A DNA stretch of 13,097 nucleotides from Ruminococcoides intestinihominis (GCF_040096285.1 NZ_JBBMEY010000046.1:1-13097), one strand, 5' to 3'. Counted from the stretch's first letter, positions 4,923 to 13,097 are shown. Notes: generated by a model from the sequence alone, not told the origin. Made by a program: numbers and translations.

Positions 4923-6836
4923 TTATCTTCTGCCACTTCTGTTGTGATTGTTGTGGTGTCTGTTTCTGTTTACATTTCTGTTTTTGTTTTTATTTTTGTT
5001 ACGGTTATTTTGTTTGCCCTGAGAATTCTTTTGAGTTCTCATATTTTGTGGCATAGATACAAGACAGTTCTTGCCATTACCGATTAAATCGGTTCTACCG
5101 GCTTTTCTAAGTGCCTCTACAACAATTTCCTTATTCTTAGGGTTAAAGTATTGTAGCAATGCTCTCTGCATATGCTTTTCTTTCATAGTCTTTGGCACAT
5201 ATACAGGTTCTAGTGTATATGGGTCAAGTTCTGTATAGAACATTGCAGTACTGATTGTACCCGGTGTTGGGTAAAAGTCCTGTACCTGTTCAGGTCTAAT
5301 GTGTTCTTTTTTTAGGAATAATGCAAGTTCTACTGCATCCTTTAAAGTTGAACCGGGATGTGAACTCATTAGGTATGGTACAAGGTACTGTTCCTTACCA
5401 ACTTGTTTTGTAAATTTATAGAATTCATCCTGAAATCTCTTATAAGTTTCAATATGAGGCTTACCCATTTTATCAAGGACTGCTGCTGAACAATGTTCAG
5501 GTGCAACCTTTAACTGACCACTAACATGGTACTTAACAAGTTCATGGAAAAACTCTTTGCTTTCATCCTCCATAAGGTAATCAAAACGAATACCTGAACG
5601 GATAAACACCTTTTTGATACCCTTAATTGCTCTCATTTCTCGTAGAATATCAATATATTCTTCGTGATTAACTTGAAGATTTCTGCAAGGCTTTGGTGCA
5701 AGACACTTTTTATTCTTACACATACCATGTTCTTTTTGGAAAGTACAAGAAGGCAATCTAAAGTTAGCAGTTGGTCCACCTACATCGTGAATGTATCCTT
5801 TAAATCTTGGATTATCAACTAATCTTCTTGCCTCATCGAGTACACTTTCTTTACTTCTGACAGTAATTGCTCTGCCTTGATGGAATGCAATTGAACAGAA
5901 ATTACAAGCACCGAAACAACCTCTGTTGTGGGTAATTGAAAATTCAACTTCCTTAATTCCAGGTACACCACCAAGTGCTTCATAACTAGGATGATAATAC
6001 TTTTCGTATGGTAAAGAATACACCCAATCAAGTTCTTCTGTTGTAAGTGGTGGCATTGGTGGGTTTTGTACAAGAATATACTTACCATGACGCTGAATAA
6101 CTGTTCTGCCTCTTACTGCATCAGCCTCTTCAAGTTCTTTTCTGGCTGCAATAGCATATTCCTTTTTGCTTTCACAAACTCTTTCATAGCTTGGCAAATC
6201 AACTACAGGACCGGGCTTATATTCACTTGTAGGTACATAGTAACAAATACCCTTAATGTCTCTTAACTGCTTAACTGACTTACCTTGTGCAAGTCTTTTT
6301 GCAATTTCTATTGTTTGATTTTCACCCATACCATAGGTCAAAATATCTGCTTGGCTATCAAATAGAATTGACTGTCTTACAGAATCATCCCAATAGTCAT
6401 AATGGGCAAATCTTCTAAGTGATGCCTCCAGTCCACCAAGAATAATAGGTGAATCAGGATATAGCTTTCTGAGAATTCTGCTATATACAATTACTGCTCT
6501 ATCAGGTCTTTTACCTGATTTACCACCTGCAGTATAGGCATCATCAGAACGCTTTTTCTTATTTACTGTATAGTGTGCTACCATTGAGTCAATGTTACCG
6601 GAAGTAACAAAGAAACCTAGCTTTGGCTTACCGAATGGATTGAAGTTTCTTTCATCTTTCCAATTAGGTTGCGAAAGAATTGCAACCCTATAACCTTTAG
6701 CCTCTAAAACTCTTGAAATAATAGACACACCGAAAGATGGATGGTCAACATAACTGTCACCTGTTACAAAGACAAAGTCAATTTCGTCCCATCCTCTTTC
6801 TTCAACTTCTTCTACTGTAATCGGAAGAAATGCCAT
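4923..6836 (-). CDS. ygiQ: YgiQ-family (UPF0313) radical SAM protein
   Basis: A radical S-adenosylmethionine protein of the YgiQ/UPF0313 family, whose substrate is not established as far as I know. The 637-residue product has an N-terminal region (about 1-290) that may include a cobalamin-type Rossmann fold, then the radical SAM core with the cluster motif CFGACNFC (Cys307, Cys311, Cys314), which would bind a 4Fe-4S cluster. Four more cysteines lie close together at 364, 373, 378 and 384 and could hold a second metal site. The last 32 residues or so are low complexity, rich in Asn, Arg, Lys and His. The ATG follows AGGAG (6845-6849) by 8 nt, and that site lies at the end of ftsK, 5 bp separating the two genes, so translation is probably coupled. 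Confidence 0.94.
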   Translation of the reverse strand: MAFLPITVEEVEERGWDEIDFVFVTGDSYVDHPSFGVSIISRVLEAKGYRVAILSQPNWKDERNFNPFGKPKLGFFVTSGNIDSMVAHYTVNKKKRSDDAYTAGGKSGKRPDRAVIVYSRILRKLYPDSPIILGGLEASLRRFAHYDYWDDSVRQSILFDSQADILTYGMGENQTIEIAKRLAQGKSVKQLRDIKGICYYVPTSEYKPGPVVDLPSYERVCESKKEYAIAARKELEEADAVRGRTVIQRHGKYILVQNPPMPPLTTEELDWVYSLPYEKYYHPSYEALGGVPGIKEVEFSITHNRGCFGACNFCSIAFHQGRAITVRSKESVLDEARRLVDNPRFKGYIHDVGGPTANFRLPSCTFQKEHGMCKNKKCLAPKPCRNLQVNHEEYIDILREMRAIKGIKKVFIRSGIRFDYLMEDESKEFFHELVKYHVSGQLKVAPEHCSAAVLDKMGKPHIETYKRFQDEFYKFTKQVGKEQYLVPYLMSSHPGSTLKDAVELALFLKKEHIRPEQVQDFYPTPGTISTAMFYTELDPYTLEPVYVPKTMKEKHMQRALLQYFNPKNKEIVVEALRKAGRTDLIGNGKNCLVSMPQNMRTQKNSQGKQNNRNKNKNKNRNVNRNRHHNNHNRSGRR

Positions 6837-6841
6837 AACTC

Positions 6842-9520
6842 TTACTCCTGTGAAGTTTCTTCTTCACTTTCTTTTCCTAAATTATTTTTTCTTTCAAGCC
6901 AATCTTGATAAGTCATTAGAACTTCCCTTGGCTTACTGCCTTGGTGTGGTCCTACAATGCCCAAACTTTCCATTTCGTCAATCATTCGTCCTGCTCTTGC
7001 ATAACCAACCTTTAGTCTTCTTTGTACAAGGCTTGTTGATGCTTGTCCTGCATCAATAACAATCTTAATAGCTTCTTCTATCTTTTCATCAAGATCCAAG
7101 TCACCATTGCCATCCTTATTGTCAGCTTCCATTCCCTCAACTGTAATCTTCTTGATTCTTGCTTCAACTTCTTCGTTGTACTGAGAACGATGGTGATTCT
7201 TGATATATCTTGTAACACCTTCAATTTCTTGGTCACTGGCAAAACAACCTTGAACACGAATTGGCTTTGGTGCACCAACAGGTGAATATAGCATATCACC
7301 TTTACCGATTAGCTTTTCAGCACCACCAAAGTCAAGAATTGTTCTTGAGTCAATATTTGAAGAAACTTTTAGTGAAATTCTTGATGGAATGTTAGCCTTG
7401 ATAACACCTGTAATAACATTTACAGATGGTCTCTGTGTTGCAATAACAAGGTGCATACCGGCTGCTCTAGCCATCTGTGCAAGACGGCAAATGCTTTCTT
7501 CTACTTCTGAAGGCGCTGCCATCATAAGGTCAGCAAGTTCATCAATAGCAATAACACAACGGAACATTTTTTCTGTTCTAACAGGTAGTCCGTTAATTTC
7601 CATAACCTCAGGTTCTTCACCTTCAGGTACATCTTGTTCTGCAATAAACTGTAAATTACTTTTGATTAGGTCATTGTAAGAATTAATATCCTTACAATCA
7701 TATTCAGAAAACAGTTGGTATCTCTGTAACATTTCGCTTACTGCCCAGTTAAGTGCTGCCGCTGCTTTCTTAGCATCGGAAACTACAGGAATAAGCAAAT
7801 GAGGAATACCTTTATATTTAGAAAATTCAACCATCTTAGGGTCAATAAGTAGAAACTTAACTTCATCAGGAGTTGCTCGGTAAAGGATACTCATTAGTAG
7901 CGAGTTAACACAAACAGATTTACCTGAACCTGTTGTACCGGCAATAAGTAGATGAGGCATTTTGGCAAGGTCAGTTGTAACAATCTCACCACTAATATCT
8001 CTACCAAGTACACAAGTTAATTTACTCTTAGCATTTCTAAATTCTTCACTGTCAATCAGTTCACGCATAGAAACCATTGATACTACCTTGTTAGGTACTT
8101 CAATACCTACAGCAGCTTTACCCGGAATAGGTGCTTCAATTCTTACACCGTTAGCTGCAAGGTTAAGGGCAATATCATCTGCAAGGTTAGTGATTTTACT
8201 AATCTTAACACCTGGAGCCGGTTGAAGTTCATATCGAGTAACTGATGGACCTCTGCAAATATTTGTAATCTTTACCTTAACACCAAATGAATCTAGAGTT
8301 GAAACAAGCTTTTCAGCTTTTTCTTGCATTTCATTTCTAATATTAGATGCATTTTTGTTTTCGGCAAGTTTTAGTAGCTGAATTGGTGGGAACTCATAGT
8401 TACTATGCTTTTCGTTACCGTTTGCCTTAATCTGTTCATCAAGAGCTTTTGTTTCATCTTCAATTTCAGCAGTATCAACTGATTGATTAGCAAGTTTTGC
8501 TGCATCTTTAAGTGCTTGAGTTTTTTCTTTACGAACATTCTCTTTAATAGCATCTAAAGTTGATGGGTTATCATTTTCAATCTGTTGATTTGCCTTTTTG
8601 ATAATATCAATTAAATTATCAGTTTCATCTCTCTGTTTAACAAGAGAAGTATCTGCATTAGCATTTGTATCGCTATTATCTGTATTTTTATTTTCGTTAG
8701 AAGAATTATCTTTCTTTTTCTTTCTAATTGGACCGTCTAGTGGTATATCTATCGGACCATTATAAGTAGGTACAAGACTTTCTTCTTCATAAGGCTTTTC
8801 AAGTTCTTTTTGCTTTTCCTTTTCAATTCTTTCTTGCTTACGAATTTCAGCTTGATGCATTGCTTTTTCCATAGGCTTTCTTGCTGCCTTTGCAATATCA
8901 AGAAGTGAAACACCTGTAATAATAAGTAGCAATACTAAAATCAAAAGTACAAGTAAAATAACTGAAATAGTGTTACCTAGTCCGTAACTCATAGGATAGC
9001 CAAGTAATGCACCAAAAAGTCCACCACCACGACTGACAAAAGAATCTCCGTTAAAACCTGCCATAAATTCATGACCAAGCTCTACAAAGTAATTGCCCTT
9101 TTGATAACCACTGAAAATGTACCACAATGTACAAGCTAGGAACACTGTTAAAGCACAGAAGCCTACCTTAGTTTTTAATCTATGTACTTCCTTTTCCTTA
9201 GCAGTCATAATCGCTATATATAATAATGAAACAGAAATTAAAACTGCAGAACCACCAAAGATACCGTAAATAGAGTTGCTGATAAAACTCCAAACAAAGT
9301 TACCTTTGATAAATAACAAACAAAAAGACAGAACAGCTAGGGCAAGTAAAATAATTGCTCTTACTCTGTAATTTGCAGGTTTCTTTTCTTTCACAGAGGA
9401 AGAATTCTGGTTTTTGCTTTTATTATTTACTTTTCCTTTACCGGAATTAGAAGTCTTTTTAGCAGGACCTTTTCCCTTAGTTTGTTTAGCTGACTTCTTA
9501 TCTGTATTTTTTGTCGCCAT
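6842..9520 (-). CDS. ftsK: DNA translocase FtsK/SpoIIIE
   Basis: A membrane-anchored hexameric ATPase that pumps DNA through the division or sporulation septum. The 892-residue product has a basic Lys-rich start (1-50), then four hydrophobic segments (about 54-72, 87-105, 118-137 and 184-205). A charged linker (about 210-370) leads to the motor: alpha region about 375-510, Walker A GTTGSGKS (528-535) and Walker B ending in DE (about 655-661). The winged-helix gamma domain (about 808-870, GQASTSLVQRRLKVGYARAGRM) would read oriented DNA sequences. It is larger than B. subtilis SpoIIIE because of the longer linker and N-terminus. The ATG at 9520 follows AAGAAGG (9528-9534). It sits 17 bp after uppP and 5 bp before ygiQ. 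Vegetative (FtsK) or sporulation (SpoIIIE) use cannot be told from sequence. Confidence 0.96.
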   Translation of the reverse strand: MATKNTDKKSAKQTKGKGPAKKTSNSGKGKVNNKSKNQNSSSVKEKKPANYRVRAIILLALAVLSFCLLFIKGNFVWSFISNSIYGIFGGSAVLISVSLLYIAIMTAKEKEVHRLKTKVGFCALTVFLACTLWYIFSGYQKGNYFVELGHEFMAGFNGDSFVSRGGGLFGALLGYPMSYGLGNTISVILLVLLILVLLLIITGVSLLDIAKAARKPMEKAMHQAEIRKQERIEKEKQKELEKPYEEESLVPTYNGPIDIPLDGPIRKKKKDNSSNENKNTDNSDTNANADTSLVKQRDETDNLIDIIKKANQQIENDNPSTLDAIKENVRKEKTQALKDAAKLANQSVDTAEIEDETKALDEQIKANGNEKHSNYEFPPIQLLKLAENKNASNIRNEMQEKAEKLVSTLDSFGVKVKITNICRGPSVTRYELQPAPGVKISKITNLADDIALNLAANGVRIEAPIPGKAAVGIEVPNKVVSMVSMRELIDSEEFRNAKSKLTCVLGRDISGEIVTTDLAKMPHLLIAGTTGSGKSVCVNSLLMSILYRATPDEVKFLLIDPKMVEFSKYKGIPHLLIPVVSDAKKAAAALNWAVSEMLQRYQLFSEYDCKDINSYNDLIKSNLQFIAEQDVPEGEEPEVMEINGLPVRTEKMFRCVIAIDELADLMMAAPSEVEESICRLAQMARAAGMHLVIATQRPSVNVITGVIKANIPSRISLKVSSNIDSRTILDFGGAEKLIGKGDMLYSPVGAPKPIRVQGCFASDQEIEGVTRYIKNHHRSQYNEEVEARIKKITVEGMEADNKDGNGDLDLDEKIEEAIKIVIDAGQASTSLVQRRLKVGYARAGRMIDEMESLGIVGPHQGSKPREVLMTYQDWLERKNNLGKESEEETSQE

Positions 9521-9537
9521 TAATTAACCTTCTTTTA

Positions 9538-10488
9538 CTATAGTGGAGTGTGTGAGAAAATATTGAAACCACAATTCATCTCAATTAGTGCAATAATAAT
9601 ACCAACAATACCGATTACTGCTGTATAAATTGCGAATATGTACATCTTGTCTGTCTTTAAGAACCATTTAAAAATGATAATTGCTAAGTAACCTACAACG
9701 GCAGAAACTACCATACCGATAATTAGTGGAGCAATTCCAATTTCAGCAGTAGGTGATACATTTGAACCTAAAGCATCTTTTAGTTCAAAAACTGCTGATG
9801 CTAAAATTGTTGGAATGCCTAGGATAAATGTATAGTCAATAGCCTTTTGCTTGTTGATACCACGCATTTCGCCAACTGCAAGAGTTGAACCTGAACGAGA
9901 GATACCGGGTAGTGTAGCAAATACTTGCATTACACCAACACAAATTGCATCAAGAACATTGTAGTTCTTTCTACCGTCTTCATTTTCTAAATCTTTTCTT
10001 GAATGAATTGCATGAGTACAAGTACGCTTATTACAAGCAATACCAATCCAAAGTAAAATTGAAGTGATAACTAAGAAACTTGCAACATAAATTAGATACT
10101 TGTTACCGGAGAACATTTCTGATACATCTTTAAATACCATATTTGTACCCGGTACAGGAACGAAGAGTAGGAATAGTGGAAGTAAACCGATAATAAGCAT
10201 AAAAATCATATTTTCATCATCAGTTCTGTTTTTCCAACTAAACTTACCTGTGAAAATCTTTTTGATTAAACCGAAGAATGACTTTATCAAACTCCAAAGT
10301 AGTTTGTAATAGAAAACACAAACTGCAAACAATGTACCAACATGAAGCATAATGTTAAAGAAGAAGTTGCTTTCTCCGTCAACACCAAAGATATGTTGTA
10401 CAAGTGTCAAATGTCCGGATGATGATACAGGTAAAAATTCAGTTAAACCTTGAACAATACCCATAACAATTGAATAGATATAATCCAT
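9538..10488 (-). CDS. uppP: Undecaprenyl-diphosphate phosphatase (UppP/BacA)
   Basis: An integral membrane phosphatase that converts undecaprenyl pyrophosphate to undecaprenyl phosphate, recycling the lipid carrier for peptidoglycan; extra copies give bacitracin tolerance. The 316-residue product carries QGLTE (13-17) running into PVSSSGH (20-26) and the second motif PGISRSGST (194-202), the active-site signatures of the family. Several membrane helices are visible, for example 95-113, 131-151, 218-236, 252-274 and 282-303. It is somewhat longer than the roughly 270 residues usual for the family, through hydrophilic loops around 80-92 and 153-178. The ATG follows AAGGAG (10497-10502) by 8 nt. 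It lies between the tepA-like gene and ftsK in a tight run. Confidence 0.96.
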   Translation of the reverse strand: MDYIYSIVMGIVQGLTEFLPVSSSGHLTLVQHIFGVDGESNFFFNIMLHVGTLFAVCVFYYKLLWSLIKSFFGLIKKIFTGKFSWKNRTDDENMIFMLIIGLLPLFLLFVPVPGTNMVFKDVSEMFSGNKYLIYVASFLVITSILLWIGIACNKRTCTHAIHSRKDLENEDGRKNYNVLDAICVGVMQVFATLPGISRSGSTLAVGEMRGINKQKAIDYTFILGIPTILASAVFELKDALGSNVSPTAEIGIAPLIIGMVVSAVVGYLAIIIFKWFLKTDKMYIFAIYTAVIGIVGIIIALIEMNCGFNIFSHTPL

Positions 10489-10505
10489 AATTCTCTCTCC
10501 TTATG

Positions 10506-10523
10506 TAACTGCCTAAGCAGTTA
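10506..10523 (-). other. Intercistronic hairpin covering the tepA stop codon
   Basis: On the minus strand TAACTGC (10523-10517) and GCAGTTA (10512-10506) pair perfectly over seven bases with a 4-nt loop. The first three bases are the stop codon of the upstream gene, and the uppP ribosome binding site begins 3 nt past the stem. There is no U run, so it is not a terminator; it may shape translation of uppP or mRNA processing. Confidence 0.5.
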
Positions 10524-11246
10524 TTTTTGGTTGTTTATCATATCATAAAGTGAAGCAATTGCCTCGCTCAATGTGCCTACCGAATCAATTAAGCCACATT
10601 TTACGGCTTTCTCTGAATCAAGAATTGTGCCAATATCCGTAACAAGTTCTCCGGTATTCAGTACAAGGCTATTGTACTTTTCCTTTGAAATGTTGGAATT
10701 GTCGCTGACGAATGTATTTATTCTCTCTTGCATTCTCTGAAAATACTCAAAACTCTGTGGCACACCCACAGTAAGACCGTTTGTCCTTACAGGATGTGCA
10801 GTCATTGTGGCACTTTTTGCAATAAAACTTTTCTTTGCCGATACTGCAAGTGGTATACCAATTGAATGGCCACCACCAAGTACAATAGAAACTGTTGGTT
10901 TCTTCATACCGGCAATAACCTCAGCAATTGCAAGTCCTGCCTCTACATCGCCACCAACTGTATTAAGCAAAATCAAAAGTCCCTTAACATTTGGGTCTTC
11001 CTCTACTGAAACCAACAAAGGAATAATATGCTCATACTTAGTAGTTTTGTTCTGACTTGGAAGAATATAATGTCCCTCAATCTGTCCGATAATTGTCAGA
11101 CAATGAATTAAGGTATCTTCCTTACCTGTTAAGACTGAACCGATATTCTTGATACCCTCTGCATTTTCAGCAGAAAGTGACGCCTCATCATTTTGTTCGT
11201 CATTTTCTTGATTAGATTTCAAATTAAAGTTATCTACATTATTCAT
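10521..11246 (-). CDS. tepA: TepA-like ClpP-fold serine protease
   Basis: A ClpP/crotonase-fold protease of the TepA (translocation-enhancing protein, B. subtilis YmfB) type. The 241-residue product has an acidic, Asn-rich N-terminus (about 1-35) and a ClpP-like domain from about 38. The nucleophile is Ser128 in GGHSIG and the His is His151 in TAHPVR. The glycine-rich strand TVGGD (96-100) matches the ClpP oxyanion region. The acid residue is less clear: by eye the ClpP Asp position falls on Gly206, with Asp204 and Asp210 nearby. The ATG at 11246 is chosen because GAGGTG (11253-11258) lies 6 nt upstream; a TTG ten codons earlier lacks a good site. In B. subtilis tepA also lies beside spoIIIE, which supports the assignment. 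It is first in the run of five. Confidence 0.9.
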   Translation of the reverse strand: MNNVDNFNLKSNQENDEQNDEASLSAENAEGIKNIGSVLTGKEDTLIHCLTIIGQIEGHYILPSQNKTTKYEHIIPLLVSVEEDPNVKGLLILLNTVGGDVEAGLAIAEVIAGMKKPTVSIVLGGGHSIGIPLAVSAKKSFIAKSATMTAHPVRTNGLTVGVPQSFEYFQRMQERINTFVSDNSNISKEKYNSLVLNTGELVTDIGTILDSEKAVKCGLIDSVGTLSEAIASLYDMINNQK

Positions 11247-11306
11247 TATATACACCTCAGCATTAGTTTTTGCCAAAGTTCAGATATAATGTACAAACTC
11301 CATATA

Positions 11307-11336
11307 ATTATATCATTATATATATGTTTATTTCAA
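11307..11336 (-). promoter_or_regulatory. Candidate promoter of the tepA-uppP-ftsK-ygiQ-tyrS run
   Basis: On the minus strand TTGAAA (11336-11331) and TATAAT (11312-11307) are 18 bp apart, giving a leader of about 55 nt before the tepA ATG. A second TATAAT at 11320-11315 is too close to this -35 (10 bp). Confidence 0.6.
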
Positions 11337-11370
11337 GAATATTTTTCCCATTTTATCCTTAAATTAATGA

Positions 11371-11398
11371 TTGAAAATTGTATATAATGTGCTATAAT
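11371..11398 (+). promoter_or_regulatory. Extended -10 promoter of the CNNM/CorC-type gene
   Basis: TTGAAA (11371-11376) and TATAAT (11393-11398) are 16 bp apart, and the -10 is preceded by TGC, forming the extended TGnTATAAT element. Transcription would begin near 11405, leaving about 25 nt of leader, too short for a magnesium riboswitch. It is back to back with the tepA promoter, 34 bp between the two -35 boxes. Confidence 0.7.
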
Positions 11399-11428
11399 TA
11401 GAATAATAATATTTTTGGGAGGAAATAA

Positions 11429-12697
11429 TTGAATAGTAATGTAATATTAGGAATTGTCATAGGGCTACTAATCCTATGCTCTAGTTTCTTTTCCTGTATA
11501 GAAACTGCTTTCTCTTGTGTTAGTACAGCAAGGCTAAAGAATGAGGAAAGCAAAGGTAACAAGAAAGCAAAGAATGCTCTCTTTATCACAGAAAATTTTG
11601 ACAAAGCACTAACCACAATATTAATTGGCAATAATGTTGTGAACCTTGGTTGTTCATCTTTGGCAACTGTACTTTGTATGAATATTTTTCAGAATTTTGC
11701 TGCTGCAATTTCAACCGGTCTTACAACAATACTGGTACTTACATTTGGTGAGATTATTCCAAAATGTATCGGCAAAGAAAAAAGTGAGGCTGTTGCACTT
11801 AACACTGCAATTATCCTAAAAGGCTTAATGATTGTACTTACTCCACTATCATTCCTTTTCATTGCAATCAAAACCGGTGCATTAAAGTTGCTTAACATTA
11901 GAAACGACTCACCTACTGTAACAGAAGATGAACTAAAATATATTATTGAACATTCTGAAAATGAAGGTGTACTTGAGGAAGAAGAAAGTGAAATGGTACA
12001 GTCAGCCCTAGAATTTGACGAAAAGTCAGCCTTTGAGGTACTTACTCCTAGAGTTGATATGTTGGCACTTGACATTGATGATGACTTTGAAACTAACAAA
12101 AACAAGATTCTCACAGAAAGATACAGTAGAGTTCCTGTATATAAAGAAAATCTTGACAACATCTTAGGTATTCTATACACAAGGGATTACCTAGAGGAAC
12201 TGATTGATGGTAAAACACCTGACATTAAGTTACTTATTAATGATGCATTCTTCACATATAAAAGCAGAAAACTAAGTGCATTAATGAACGACCTTAGAAA
12301 AAATCAAGTTAATATGGCAATTGTTACTGATGAATACGGTGGTACACTGGGCATTGTAACAATGGAAGACTTGATTGAAGAAATTGTTGGTGAAATCTAT
12401 GATGAAGATGAGGACATAGAGAAAGAATACACAAAGTTAAGAGAAAACTGTTACTTTGTAAGTGGTGACCTTGAATTTGACCAACTACTTGAACTTACCG
12501 ACAGAGAGGACTTTGACAATGATACAGAAAGTCATACTGTTGGTGGTTTTATCTTTGAACATATGGGAAGAATCCCTAAAGAGGGAGATAAGTTTGAGAT
12601 TGATGGTCTTTCTTTTGAAGTATATAAGGTTGAAGAAAGAAGAATCATCAGTGCAATTGTTAAGGTTGACCCATCAAAAGTAAAGAAAGAAGAATAA
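11429..12697 (+). CDS. CNNM/CBS-domain membrane protein of the HlyC/CorC family
   Basis: A membrane protein of the DUF21 (CNNM) plus CBS plus CorC_HlyC architecture; relatives are linked to magnesium or cobalt efflux, and older annotations say hemolysin. The 422-residue product has hydrophobic helices at about 4-24, 60-84, 90-107 and 125-150, with the family motif GEIIPK (107-112). A CBS pair follows at about 200-325 (TPRVDM at 206-211, DEYGGTLGIVT at 301-311), then a C-terminal CorC_HlyC domain at about 338-415. It starts with TTG: GGGAGG (11417-11422) lies 6 nt upstream and no other start exists before Met84, inside the membrane domain. It is the only plus-strand gene here, with its own promoter and a distant terminator. 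The transported ion cannot be told from sequence. Confidence 0.94.
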   Translation: MNSNVILGIVIGLLILCSSFFSCIETAFSCVSTARLKNEESKGNKKAKNALFITENFDKALTTILIGNNVVNLGCSSLATVLCMNIFQNFAAAISTGLTTILVLTFGEIIPKCIGKEKSEAVALNTAIILKGLMIVLTPLSFLFIAIKTGALKLLNIRNDSPTVTEDELKYIIEHSENEGVLEEEESEMVQSALEFDEKSAFEVLTPRVDMLALDIDDDFETNKNKILTERYSRVPVYKENLDNILGILYTRDYLEELIDGKTPDIKLLINDAFFTYKSRKLSALMNDLRKNQVNMAIVTDEYGGTLGIVTMEDLIEEIVGEIYDEDEDIEKEYTKLRENCYFVSGDLEFDQLLELTDREDFDNDTESHTVGGFIFEHMGRIPKEGDKFEIDGLSFEVYKVEERRIISAIVKVDPSKVKKEE

Positions 12698-12864
12698 TAA
12701 TTTTAAGTATTAATTTTATGATTTTTCTGTTTTTGTTTTTAGGTTCTTCCTTTTGGCTTTAAACTTTTGGTTTCCTAAATCTTTGGAATTCTAAACTTCA
12801 GAAACTTGAAATTTTGGGACTTTAAATTTTAAATTTCATATAATTCTATTAAATAACTTATTCT
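12698..12864 (+). other. AT-rich 3' untranslated stretch
   Basis: About 170 bp lie between the stop codon and the first convincing terminator. TTTTGG or CTTTGG recurs at 12751, 12765, 12781 and 12812 with irregular spacing, and AAACTT recurs three times, but I see no clear repeat unit, gene or stable hairpin. Confidence 0.5.
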
Positions 12865-12897
12865 AAACTAGGTGTTTACCCCACCTAGTTTTTCTTT
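12865..12897 (+). terminator. Intrinsic terminator of the CNNM/CorC-type gene
   Basis: AAACTAGGTG (12865-12874) pairs perfectly with CACCTAGTTT (12882-12891) around a 7-nt loop, followed by TTCTTTT. It is about 170 bp past the stop codon, so the transcript would carry a long 3' end. Confidence 0.85.
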
Positions 12898-12914
12898 TGT
12901 TATTTTATTATTTT

Positions 12915-13014
12915 AATTTTGTTTATGGGTTAGGGTAAAATTGTTCTGTAAATTAGGGTTTTTCAATTTTGATTGTGGGTTAAGATAAGCTTGTTATGCA
13001 AATTTGGATTTGTG
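12915..13014 (+). repeat. Two degenerate 50-bp tandem units; includes copy 2 of the dispersed repeat
   Basis: A unit beginning AATTTTGTTTATGGGTTAG at 12915 is followed exactly 50 bp later, at 12965, by AATTTTGATTGTGGGTTAA. The two units agree at roughly 78 percent of positions over 49 bp by eye. The stretch 12950-12995 matches the 3451-3496 spacer repeat at 39 of 46 positions. No coding frame is evident. Confidence 0.55.
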
Positions 13015-13035
13015 GGGATATTTAAATATGAAAAG

Positions 13036-13081
13036 TGTAAACTATGTCCTTGTATAAACTGTAAACTATGTGATTGTACAA
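13036..13081 (+). repeat. 22-bp direct repeat with 24-bp period
   Basis: TGTAAACTATGTCCTTGTA at 13036 recurs at 13060 as TGTAAACTATGTGATTGTA; the 22-bp units agree at 19 positions. The second unit ends in the palindrome TTGTACAA. The window ends 16 bp later, so it may be the start of a longer array or a binding site pair upstream of an unseen gene. Confidence 0.65.
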
Positions 13082-13097
13082 TTCAAAATACAACGAT

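Noticed and set aside
7389..7679. 96-codon plus-strand ORF inside ftsK
   Set aside because: It lies opposite the conserved ATPase core, has no ribosome binding site, and is a mirror of the real frame.
11337..11428. Magnesium riboswitch before the CNNM/CorC-type gene
   Set aside because: The predicted promoter leaves only about 25 nt of leader.
11689..12180. 163-codon minus-strand ORF inside the CNNM/CorC-type gene
   Set aside because: Its Ser-rich composition is what the complement of Glu/Asp/Lys-rich coding sequence gives; it has no ribosome binding site and no recognisable domain.

Overview
The window reads as a piece of chromosome from a low-GC Gram-positive bacterium of the class Clostridia, possibly an Oscillospiraceae/Ruminococcus-like gut anaerobe; the genus is a guess. 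The grounds are AT-rich intergenic DNA, strong GGAGG-type ribosome binding sites, consensus sigma-A promoters, many intrinsic terminators, tRNA genes with encoded CCA, a secreted NlpC/P60 wall hydrolase, and a tepA-like gene close to ftsK/spoIIIE as in other Firmicutes. All genes except the last (11429-12697) are on the minus strand.

Region 1 (1-1230) is the accessory-looking part. From right to left it holds two tRNA-Ser genes (UGA, then GCU) behind a perfect TTGACA-17-TATAAT promoter, a 5' half of a tRNA-Arg gene broken at the anticodon loop, an intact tRNA-Arg(CCU), an array of TGTTAGCA octamers spaced by 32/21/33/21 bp, and a 59-codon gene of a type I associate with clostridial conjugative elements. 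I infer that positions 1 to about 820 may be the end of an integrated element, or its scar, at a tRNA-Arg gene.

Region 2 (1390-3600) is a single-gene unit: a secreted NlpC/P60 hydrolase with two peptidoglycan-binding domains and a C-terminal membrane anchor. It has its own terminator, an extended -10 promoter and a palindrome over the likely transcription start. Its upstream spacer carries a copy of a dispersed repeat seen again at the right end of the window.

Region 3 (3530-11336) looks like an operon transcribed from about 11300 down to a terminator at 3530-3571: tepA-like ClpP-fold protease, uppP (undecaprenyl pyrophosphate phosphatase), ftsK/spoIIIE DNA translocase, a YgiQ-family radical SAM protein, and tyrS. 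Gaps between the first four genes are 5-32 bp. tyrS may also have its own promoter and has no room for a T-box leader. The set links cell-envelope lipid recycling, chromosome segregation and translation; shared function beyond co-transcription is not shown.

Region 4 (11337-13097) is a divergently transcribed CNNM/CBS/CorC-type membrane protein gene starting with TTG, its terminator, then an apparently non-coding stretch with degenerate 50-bp tandem repeats and a 24-bp-period direct repeat running to the window end.

The core genes are ordinary housekeeping genes. The less ordinary signals are non-coding: the tRNA-Arg half-gene, the helically phased octamer array, and the dispersed intergenic repeat. 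I saw no clear new multi-gene system.
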